Origin: Mimachlamys varia
Taxonomy: Eukaryota > Mollusca > Bivalvia > Pectinida > Pectinidae
Direction: 5' to 3'
Length of the DNA: 64,000 nucleotides
Assembly (NCBI GenBank): GCA_947623455.1
Contig: OX392543.1
Coordinates: forward strand, 17,234,757-17,298,756
In this document: piece after piece, positions 42,201-54,200 of the stretch
Numbering within the stretch: the stretch's first letter is position 1
How the letters are laid out: each line of letters begins with the position of its first letter
Program-made: the position numbers and the translations under genes
The notes under the pieces: generated by a model
Databases searched by the model: none
What the model saw: only the letters and a program-made list of their open reading frames with translations
What the model was told of the DNA's origin: nothing

Positions 42201-45200
42201 TCTACTGTGACTTCTTGAGGTTTGGCCTCCTCTGGTTGTTGATCTTGTGCGATAGGAACTGTCTCCTCGGCGGCGGGTGCAACTTCTTGTGTGGTTTCTG
42301 TGACGCTCTCCTCTGGCGCCAAAGAGGTTGACTGAACTGCCTCTGCTGTGACATCAAGTGGCTTGGCTTCTTCAGGTTGTGGTTCCTGTGTGATAAGAAC
42401 CACTTCCTCTGATGTGGGTACCACTTCCTGTGTTGTCTCTGTGACACTCTCTACAGGAGCCACAGCAGTGGGCTGGACAGCTTCCGCTGTGATGTCCAGA
42501 GGCTTAGCTTCCTCCGGTTGTGGCTCCTGTGTGATTGGTGCCACTTCCTCTGTCTCTGCTACCTCAGTGGTCTCCACGGTACCTGCCTGAATTTCAACTT
42601 CCTGTGGTTGGGCTGGTTCCTCCTTTGCTTCCAGAATCTCAATTTCCATCTTCTCTTTGACTTTCTGGATCTGCTCCTCAAACTCCTTAGCAACAGTTGA
42701 TATTTCAGAGTCTGAGTCAATGTGAGGTTTGGGGGAGGCGGCCTCAATGGACGACAGGAACGAGTCTGATGCTTCCTCAGTGTCAGGTACATACTCATAG
42801 GCTGTAAAGGAGGAGAGCTTGGGAATCAAAGGCGTGAATCAAACATGTTCAGCAAAGCAAGGGTTAGTCAGGTTGGTTTGTGATATCACAAATATTGGTT
42901 TTAGTAGACAAATCAAAAACAATTTTCTTACGAGGTACAAAATTCTGCAAGACTACTCAAAATATTTCATCATCTCAATTTCACAGGTCGACAAATCTTG
43001 ATTTATCTTCTTAAAGAGACTTATGCATTTTGAAGTAAAAACTGGTTTATCATACAGACTACATGCACTGGAAGATTAAGCAATTTGTCAACATGTAAAT
43101 AGATATTAATTGATACTTTAGCCAGAATTGCAGAATGAATCTTTTGTCGCCTTGATAATTATGTCAAATAATTATTTCAAGAATCATCAGTATAATCAAT
43201 TTATATATAAATAATAATTTAACAAAGTCTTTGGTTTGCAATGCAGTCAAATTCCCAAAATGTTTGGAACATGTTAAAGATACATATAAAAGTTAGATTT
43301 TTTTTTTTTTTTGGAAAATTACAATCATACAGGTAAAGGTATGCTGTTTGGACAAATAAGGGAATTTTCATCAAGGAATGCTGAAGAATATCAAGACTGA
43401 TGAGAGCAAATTCGGAAAACTTTTTCAACACTTCAAATTCACACCCCAGTCAATACCACACAAAAAGGGTAATACGATCATAACATATTGTCAAATTTTG
43501 ACATGTTGGTAACTTTGAAATTCATGAAGCATCTGTTTTCTTAATAAATCCTTTGTGTGTCGATCAATATGAAATACCTAATAAAAGAATTGTGTTGATA
43601 TATATAAAAATCACAGTTTTATGTCAATACTGGTTATACGAGATTTGCAGAAACTACTCACATTCGACCTCGAGATAGCCGCGTGTGATGGCCTTTCCGT
43701 ATTTGTTGACGGCGACACAAGTGTATTCCCCCGCGTCCTGGGGGAATACTTCGACAATAAGCAGAGTACAAGCCCCACTCTCTGTGTTATAAGTCAGTTT
43801 GAAGTCTTGATTCTCCGTAATCGGCTTGTCATCATGGAACCAGGAGATCTCCGGCATTGGATGACCTTCTACTTCACAACGAAATTTGGCCTCTTCCCCG
43901 TCCATGACCTTGAGAGAAGTCAAACCCCATGTAAAATTTGGGGCAAGGTCACCGTCCGGGATCTCAATATCGGAAAACACTTCTCTAGTAGTGGTTGCCT
44001 CTGGAACCGTGATTTTTTCTTCAGTTGTTTTAGTGGTTTCCTCGGTAACAATGATCTTGGTTACCTCTTTGACATGTTCGGGCATCTGTAGCGTGAGTTC
44101 AATTTCTTTTTCAGGTTGTTCCGTCAACTGAAACGTGACTTCTTCAGTGGTGGTGTCTCCAAGGTCGGAAACCTGAAAGGTGACTTCCTCGGTAGTGTCA
44201 GTGGTGGTTTCCGACTCCTGAGCTTCCAGGACCAACGGTATTTCCTGGTCGTCACCGATCTGGAGTGTGACTTCAACTTCCTCGCCTGGAGTTTCCTCAA
44301 CCTGAAGTGACGTTTCTTCAGGAGTGGATTCCTCGATCTCGGCGACTTGGAAGGTGAAGCTCTGTGTATCCTCCGACACTTCTTCACTCGTTGTGACTTC
44401 CTCCATGACGCTTGTTTCAGTCTCGCCACCAAGTTGGATTGTCATCTCGTATTCCTCCTCAGGTATGTCCTCAATCTGAAGAGTAATTTCTTGGGCAATT
44501 GTGTCATCAACTGTGGATGTTTCTTGGGTAGTTATCTCCTCTGTCCTTGACGTTCTTCTCTGTGTGACATCCTCCAGGACAACTGGAGCACTATCCACCG
44601 ATAGGTCAATACTGAACTGAACCTCCTCACCAGGTGTCTCTTCAGTGTCCATGACAACCACCTTCTCTTCTTCCTGTTGAAGCACAGGAAGTTGGAATAC
44701 CTCTACCGTCTCCATGGAAACTTGCTCAACAGGGACAGGAGCATCAGATTCAGGTACTTCCATCTCTTGGTCAGCTTGAGGCATCAAGACGACTTCTTCA
44801 GACGGCTGATCTTCAACTTCAAGCATCACTTCCTCAGTGGATGACTCTGTCACTGCCGGAAGTTGGAAAACAAATTCTTCCTCAATATTTTCTGATTTTT
44901 CGGTAGATCTCGTTTCCTCGATTTCTGTAATGTTGGAGTCTGAGATGTGGAGTGTGAGTTCAACAGCCTCCTCTGGCTTATCCTCAACCTGCAGAATTAC
45001 CTCCTCCTTGTGGGTGTCTTCAAGCTCTGGAAGCTGAATAACCTCCGTAATTTCTTCCTTAACAACTTCTACATCATGCAATACCTCCTCCACTTCTGGG
45101 GCAGACTGTTCGGTCTGCTCCACCTGCAGAGTGAGTTGCACTTCCTGAGTGGGTTCTTTCTGTACCTGGATAACCATCTCTTCTTGATAGCTATCTTCGA

Positions 45201-48200
45201 CTTCAGGAAGATTAAACGTCACTTGTTTGGTAGATCTGGTTTCCTCAGTCTCAGTGACGGTCGTGACCTCAGGCAGTTGCTCAGCTATATCAATATCAAT
45301 CTGAACCACTTCTTCTGGCTCCTCTGGTTCACGGATGATTTCAATGGTTTCCCGTTGAGAAATTTCCAGAAAGTCTTCTGGAGCCTCAGTTTCAGATTCC
45401 GGTTCCTTCACGTGTTCGATAACTGCACGCTGCGTCACCTCTACTGGCTGAAGAGGAGCGGGTGTTTCTGCCTCTAGTTCTGTGACCTGGATTGTCTCGC
45501 GCTCTGTCGTTATCACAGGCTGGGCTGGGGCGTCAATCTCCACCTCAAACACTTGTTCTTCCGGCACAGATTCTTCAAGTGCCTCAACCTGTTTTGGAGT
45601 TGTTTCTTCAGTGGAGCTGAGAGAAAAGGTAACTTCCTCTAAAGGTTTTCCCTTCAGGTCAAAGGTTATTTCCTCTGTGTGAGTTTCTGTTGTTCTGGTC
45701 ACTTCCTCAACCACAACATCTTGAGGTTGTTCACTCAGCTGGAACGTAACTTCCTCATGGTGAGTTTCCTGTGAGACTTCTTTAACGGGGACATCTTCAA
45801 CAGGCTCATCCTGTTGCATATCAATAGAAAAGGTCACTTCCTCTTTGGGTTGACCTTTTAGGTCAAAGGTGAATTCCTCTAAATGAGTTTCCTGAGAGTC
45901 GATGATGTCAGTTTTCTGAACTTCAGTTTCGGTGACAAAAGTTTGAATCTCTTGTTTTGTTTCCTCACTCACAGGGATAGATATTTCTACTGTTTTCACA
46001 GGTGTTTCTTCCATCGGCGTGTCCTCAACAGGTGTTTTTTCAACAGGAGTTTCCACAACAGGAGTTTCCTCAACAGGAGTTTCCTCAACAGGTGTTTCCT
46101 CCACAGGAGTTTCCTCAACAGGTGTTTCCTCAATTGGAGTTTCCTCAATAGGAGTTTCCTCAATCGGTGTTTCCTCAATTGGTGTTTCCTCAACAGGGAA
46201 TTCAAGAGGAACTTCCTGCTTAGGTTTCTCTTCCTTTGGAATCTCCTCCTCAACAACTGGCTCAGGTTTCTTTTCAACCTCAAAAGTGGGTCTGACTTCT
46301 TCAATTTGTTCCTCTGTAGGACGTGGAAGGTCTTTTGGTTCAGCACCATCAACCACATCAAATTCTACCTCACTTTTGCTCTTGAGAGGGATGTGGATCT
46401 CGTGTGGTTTTTGGACCATAAATTTCTCCTGAATCTCGACCTCATACTTCTGTACTGATGTCCGTCTTTCCTGTTGGGTCTGTGTGGTAAACTTTTTCTC
46501 TGTCGTTACGACTTTCTGTTGTTCAGGTAGTTTCACCTCAAACTGAACCTCCTGCGGCTGAGTGTCACGCACAATTTCTATCGTTTCTGAATGTCTCTCC
46601 TCCGATTCTGACACTTCTGGTTCTTGAGGGATGGTGTGGATCTCTGTTGTGACCGTTCGTGTTGTCTCGGACACAACATCCTCTTTTGGAAGCTTTTTGA
46701 TCTCCACGAGCTTGAGAGGTTGGGGCTCGTCTTGTGACGTGACCACCATGGAAGTTTTGTGGAACTCTCCACCTTCAACAATAGATGGAAAATCCTCAAT
46801 AACTTCATGTGTCGTCTTTGTAGTCGTGTAAGTGGTGGTCTCCGTAGTTACCGAAGATGTTGTCTCCGGTTGCTGTTGCTGAGGAAACCCAATTTGAATT
46901 TCAAACTGAGCTGTTGGTTCTGTCGTTACCATGGTACCTGGCTGGGTAACCATGGAAACTGGATGTGTGACGATGGGCTGCTGTACCACCGTAACTGACT
47001 GAGGCTGTTGCTGTGTTGGTGCCTTGCGATCAAGTTCAATGGATTCCTTGAACCGTGTTTCCTCGGTGATATCGAAGGGCGTATCTTCTGGGCGCTCCTT
47101 CTGTATATGGAGCTGTGTTGTGTGGATATCGCGAGTTACCTCTTCAGGCTTTGGTACCTGCTGAACTTCAATGGTCATGCGATGGGATTCGTGTTCGGGA
47201 ATTTCTTCCTCTGGGGCTGCAAGAACAAGACGGGTGAGAGTGAGGATGGGGAGGCGGCAAGCGAGGACCACTCTTAGAATGGGACAACATCACACCTTAT
47301 ATCATCATACACTTAACTTTCTTAAACAAAATACTTGAGATTGAATCAATTTTTTTTTATATCTATTATTTTTTGAATTTTTGCATTTTTTCAATATTGA
47401 ACTTCCTTTAAATCAAAGCATTCAAGATTAGTTGTTTGCAGTTATCAAATTTCGCCATTATATTGATGAAATATATCGAACTTTATTTTCATTTTTGTTC
47501 TTATTTTGTGGTAATAAAAACATCATGCATGCATAAAAATTTCTTTTCGAACAGATTTTATAAAACATGTTCAATAGTGATCTGGTCCTTGATATTTTTT
47601 TTTCAAATATCAGATCTGTGAACAGTAATTCCATAAAATTATAATATCAAATATTTGAATACCTCTAAAATGAAATACTAAAATATTATATATATCACTT
47701 CACCACATTTTGATACCATATCAGGAAAATTACATACCAGGGAGGCAGAAAAGGTAAAAACCAGAATTTTCAAGTTTGACAAATTTTCGATATGATCTAA
47801 CCATGCACATGAAAAGCCACTATGGTTCTACAGCGTTGAGACGTACCAACGACAGTGAGGCGACAGGTTGTAATCGTCTCTCCGTAACGGTTGCGGGCCG
47901 AACATGTGTACTCGCCCTCATCCTCCGGGAAGACCTCAACAATTACCAGAGAACTCGTCCCTGTATTAAAATCAACTGTGATCTGGAAGTCGGTTGATGG
48001 TTTAAGTTCGTGGCCATTCTGGAACCACTTGACTTTTGGCTGTGGGGTTCCACGGAAGTGAACAAGGAAATCAACTCGTTCCCCATCCCGAACAACCTTG
48101 GGCTGTAAGAGTTCAGTGAAAATTGGCGGAACCTTCATTTCTTCCGGAAGTTCATCCTCGCTAGCACTGGGACCCATTTCGTCCTCTGACACAGGGTACT

Positions 48201-51200
48201 TGACAGTCTCGGGGCGGGACTGCTTGGGGCGTTCCTCTCTGGGCAGAACAAACTCAACCTTTTTCTTAGCTGGAAAAAAGTTGAGGAAAAGATTCGGGTA
48301 AAACACCTGGGAAAGATTTTTGGTAAATAAGGACAGACAGGTACAGACAGGTATGGACAAATGGACAGACAAGGACGGAACAGGAATGGACATGGACAAG
48401 ACAGTACAGGAATTGAGAGCAGCAACTTTAAAGTGGACAAATTAGGACGAGGCGACAAACAGCAAACAGATTTAGCACGCATAGGTCACCTGTGTGGAGA
48501 TCAAGTAAGGTCAAAGGTTAAAACGCAGTGACCTTGAGGTCACGAGGAAATCGCACACAGCAAAGCAACATGTGACAGTAAAACACAACGCCATAGAAAG
48601 CATTATTGATTCTTTATTGACAGCTAAGATTAGACGAGAATGATCGTACAAACAAACGCCAGATATTATTTTCGGACATGAAGCATGAAATGTGAGTGCA
48701 TTTTAAATAAGCAGCTCGTACATAAAGCAATGTGAATATGAGAGATAGTCAATTTACTTAGTAGTCACAGACGGACATATGTGTATAAACAGAGGGGCAT
48801 ATGAGTATTGTGTATTATTTCACAGACGGACATGTGTATTCACAGACAGACATGTATATTCACAGACGACTATATGTGTATTCACAGCGGGGTATATTTG
48901 TATTAATTCACAGACGGACATATGTGTATTCACAGACGGACATATGTGTATTCACAGACAGACATATGTGTATTCACAGACGGACATATGTGTATTCACA
49001 GACAGACATATGTGTATTCACAGACAGACATATGTATACATAAATGTTACACACATACATGTCAATACACCAGATAACATTACATACATATACATAAAAA
49101 AAATCAGGTAGCACTACCTCCAACCCCTATACACAAACGTGGTCAGACCCAAAAATCAGTGAAGGTAGGATCCACTTTGTGAATGGAGGTAGAGTTTGCA
49201 TACATTTTGAAATATGTAAATTTCAAATCATTAGACTGTGCAGATTTGTAACAAACTGGAATCCCTTTGAATAATTCATAAATATACCCAAGATTTGTTT
49301 TTATTAAATGAAATGGAATCCTCTTTTGATGGAATTAAATATGAAAGTTGTTATCAAATTACAAATCAAACAGTAAATCTTTATCAAAAGTACGAACTAC
49401 TAAAAGAAGTTGTTTTAATGATATTTTCATTTTGCTCTAGAAAAAGGTTATTGAAGCTGGCCGAGATTTTTATCAAAAGTGGGTAATTTTTCATCCCATC
49501 AGCCAGATTAATCCAGATTTTCCTATGTATTTGTTATTTGCATTGAAACAAAAATTCAACAGACTCTGACTTTACCCCATATATACTTTTCGTATTATTT
49601 TCGTAACACTTGACTAATTCCTAAAGTTTGCGTAACTCACCATGATCGTATAGAACACAAACAAATGGACAGTGGTCAATATGAAACTTACGTGTTACGT
49701 GTAGGGTGGTCTTACAAGTGACCACGCCGCGGTCGTTCTCGGCAACACAGATGTAGTCTTGGGAATCCGAGGGTACGACCTTCGTGATGACCAATGTAGA
49801 GGTCGTACGTTCGTCAATAATCTGGATACGTGGCGTTGGCATCAGACATACTTCGTTCACATACCATGTGACTTTTGGTCTCGGTTCACCGACGACCTCA
49901 ACTTCGAGTCTGAAATACAATTCATGCCGATAAGAACCAAGATATTTTACAAGGACTTCAGGCTCAAAACTTTCCCTAACAAAGGTTCTTAACCCAGACG
50001 AAGAATGCCTATTGGATGCAAGATTTGGAAGAGCTAATTCTCGTTATGAACATTAAAAAAAACATGTGAAGAGCTTTTTTGCCAATATTCATTGTCTACA
50101 TTTTTTTTTTTTTTCTATTTGATGGTTTGTTTCCAAATTATTTTGGTTGGTATCTTAATTATTTAATTTTGCGTTGCTCAGTCTTCAGTCTGACATTGAG
50201 CCATCTAGTTCTGTATGACTTCACATATTTTTTACGTACCGTGCGGTTTGATCTTCCTCCACGTCCAGGACAGGATTAAGGGGACGAACAAACTCTGGTG
50301 ATTTTTCAATCTTTGTCACGTATTTCTCCTCAATGACTGTAACATCTTCAGGTTCTTCTTCCTCTGGCATGGCTAAAACAGAAAGACGAATGTTCAGCAC
50401 ACAACAATGACTATTTCTACCAGGTGTGTAGAGGCATACATTTTACATGGCCACAAAAAGATCAAATCCAGCAAAATTATTCACGGCTGTTGACAGCATA
50501 TAACTGTTGACTAAGGTCAGTTTGGGTAAAATATGATCTTGTGCACAAATTTCTATACTGTTTGTTCATAAATCTTTTACAAAAACAAATTTTCAAACAG
50601 TAAAATATGATCTTGAGCATTAATTTTTATACCAGATTAACAATATAAATCCTGTAGGTATTTTCATAAAACTTCTAAAGAGACAGAACATATTTCTCTA
50701 ATTGCAATAATGAAACAGACTTCTTTCTAAAGGGAAAACTGGAGAATGAATGCATCAGAACATAAATTTAAGCTAAAATGGCCGACTTACTGTGAACCAG
50801 AAGTGTTGCCGTGGTAACAGCCTCTCCGAAGGGGTTTACAGCTCTACAGGCGTATTCTCCAGCATCCTCTGGGAACACCTCCGGTATGTACAGTGTACAG
50901 ACTCCTGTGGTCTGGTCAGTGGTGATCTTAAAGTCAGTACAGGGAGTTATCTCCTGTCGTTCACGGTACCATGTGACCGTGGGGAAGGGGGTGCCTTCCA
51001 CACGGCATGTCATCGTGACCTCTTCTCCGTCGGGGATCATCTGTGGCTGAAGAAGTTCGACAAACTCCGGTGGAATCTCCGTGACTTCTTGTGCCTCCTC
51101 CAGCGTAAACTGACTGACAACTTCCTCCTTCTGTGGGGGTTTCTCTTCCCCAACCACGGAGTCCTCCTTACCAACTTGTTCGTCCACTGGTTTAACATCT

Positions 51201-54200
51201 GGAAGCTTGATCTTCCTGGTGATGGCCTCGGGCATTAAAGTAGCCTCACAGACCTCAGTGTGTTTCTCCTCTGGTTTTGGGGCAGGTTTACGCTCCACAG
51301 TGACTTTAACAGTTCTTTCTGGAGACTCTGGAGCTCGCTCTGGTTCCAAGGGAACCTTCTTCTCTCGCTCGATTATCTGGGGTTTCGCCATTTGTTCGGT
51401 AACCTCCTCTTGGACTTCCTCCATTGGTTCTTCAGGTTGTTTTACCTCCGTGACTTCCATTTTGGTTGGTTTCTCACGTGGTGGTGACACTGTTGGTTCC
51501 TCTTTCACAAGAGGTTCCAATTTAGGTCGGTCGATGAGCTTTAACAAAAAAACACTTTTATAATTTCAATTTTTAAAACACCATAATGACGGTTTACACC
51601 ACTCACTTTTTAGTATCTACCTTCGTATTTTACATGCAGAACTGGGCATCTTCTTCTTCTTAAAACATTTTATATCAGAGGTTGACGAGACAGAAAAATA
51701 TACAAATAATGAAATAGTCACTGTACTGTAACTACCCAAGATGACCTTGAACTGCAATTACCAACCTAGACATTGATCTGTTGCAACTAAGCTTGACCTT
51801 GACACTCACCTGTGCTACGACCTCGACTTCCATGGGTGCAGCGTCGACGGAGTCTTCGGGTGCGAGGACGGTGAGGTAGGCGCGCGTGCTCGCCTCACCC
51901 GCAGGGTTGGAGGCCACACACACATACTCTCCCTCATCCTCGGGAAACACCTCCACAATGAGGAGATGGATGTCCCCGGTATCCGGGTTGTACGACACCA
52001 CATACTCCTCGTCATGGTCAATGTTCTTTCCGTTGTGGAAGAAAGAGATCTGGGGCGGGGGTTTCCCCACCACCCGGCATGGAATCTTCACTTCCTCTCC
52101 GTCGTACGTCTCCATGGAGGGCAGCACCTCAACAAATCGTGGCGGCGTCAACTCCTCTGATGGGGAAGGCTCCAAGGAGATGGTTTCTTCTGGGCGTTTC
52201 GGCACGGCTGGCATTTCTTTTGTTACTGGTTCTGAAAAGTTAAATATTTTTAATGCTTATGTCCATAAATGAAATAATTCTTAAATATTTTTCAAAGATA
52301 CTTCTAAAAATAACATAATTTCCACTTCAAAAGACTTACAGATCAAGTATTTTCTTTTGCATTCTTTCCCATCAAAATTAAATCAAAACATTATTCGTTT
52401 TCACAACTGACCTTGTACGTAGAGGGTCGTACTGGACATGACCTCTCCCAGCTCGGAGACGGCGCGGCAAGTGTACTCGCCGGTGTCCTCCGGGCCGACC
52501 TCTATGATGAGGAGGATGCTGTTTCCTTCCTCTGTCATCATCTCGTAGTGGGGTGACGGACGGATCTCCATTCCGTTCACAAACCAGGTGACAAGGGGCG
52601 GAGGGTAGCTGTCCACTTTGCATTGTAGCCTACCAAAACATTACACATATTAAAGCATGCAAGTATCGGACAAAAAACAGGATTACTTTATAATTTTTAT
52701 TTATAATCTGGCATGGAGTATTATGAAGGTAATTATGAAATTTAGTTTTTTTACATTTACTTTTTTTTTGTATTTGAAATAAATTTTCCATTTAAGTGAT
52801 GATATTAAATCATTGAACTTTGGAAATGAAAAGAAAACTTTCTGTTCATATTTTCTAGATAAATTGAGGGAAACAAAAAAACTTCAGAAAAAGAGTCTGA
52901 CATTATTTTGGTAGAAGGCAAGAACAAATAAGAAACAAAGGAAATTACATCAGGGTATTACTGAGAAAGTAAAAGATACATTGTGCCTACCTAGCTATTC
53001 CCCGTTCCCTGACATATATTTCAGGTTCGAGTGGTTCGATCAGTTCTGGCTTGATCATCTCGGTGACGAAGCGCTCCTCACGAGTGACCATGGTGGTGGT
53101 CTCTCTGATGGTCAGCGTCTCGGTGTCAGTAGGTGGCATGGCCACGTACTGGGTTTTACCTGGAAAAATCGACAATAGGGGATCAATCAAAAAGTACTAG
53201 TGTACTTTGTAGAGTTAAATACAATAGACGATCAATCAAAAAGTACTAGTGTACTTTGTACAGGTAAATACAATAGACGATCAATCAAAAAGTACTAGTG
53301 ACCTTTGTACAGGTAAATATAATAGTCGATCGATCAAAAAGTACTAGTGTCCTTTGTACAGGTAAATACAATAGATGATCAATCAAAAAGTACTAGTGTA
53401 CAAAATGTACTTTGTACAAGTAAATTGTTAAAATTGGGGCTGGGGTCGGGGTGGTGGGTTGGTTTAATTTTTGCCCTGTCAAATATTCATCCTTAATTCA
53501 CAAATAAAACCGATTGTGACCTTGTGTTAAATCAGCCTTTTAAATGTTATTAATATATAGGTTGTGTCGTTAACTGAAATTCTTTGTTATGAAAATTGCC
53601 TCAGGGCAAAAACAGCAGTAATCAAACTGTGGCAAACTTTCCCAGTAAATAGCATCTTGTGAATTATTTAGAATGTCCTGCATTTTCACCTCGGACGTTC
53701 AGCGTGGTCCTACAGGTGACCTCTCCCATCTCGTTTTCGACCTTGAGAATGTAGTCGCCCGAGTCTTCCTCTTTGACGTTGATGATGATGAGGATGAGGG
53801 CGTTGTCCTCTTGTACGACTTGTCGTCGCTCACTTGGCACAATCTGCACACCTTTAGTGTACCACTGGTACTTAGGCGGTGGGTACGCGTTAATAGACGC
53901 ATACAATCTGTAATACACGAATACCTCACTTTAGTACTTATTATTTACCAACACATACACATAACCTCTATTATATTATTGTATAATTGTATCATAAATT
54001 TTTTTTTTTATTTTTTTTTTTCTAAATGTAGTCAACAGGAAAGGCTGTGTTTGATATGTCATGTTGAGATTCAGAAAATATGGCATTATGTCCTAATGTT
54101 GGAGACGGTGTTTGACGTATGTTGTTAAGCTGTCTGAAATTTGACGTTGAAAAGTCAACAAAAATACACGCTACTGTGTCCGAACATATGGTGCAATATA

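Noticed and set aside
48766..49040. Regular 22-bp array resembling a CRISPR
   Set aside because: The units are contiguous without unique spacers, and the context is a eukaryotic intron. It is a minisatellite.
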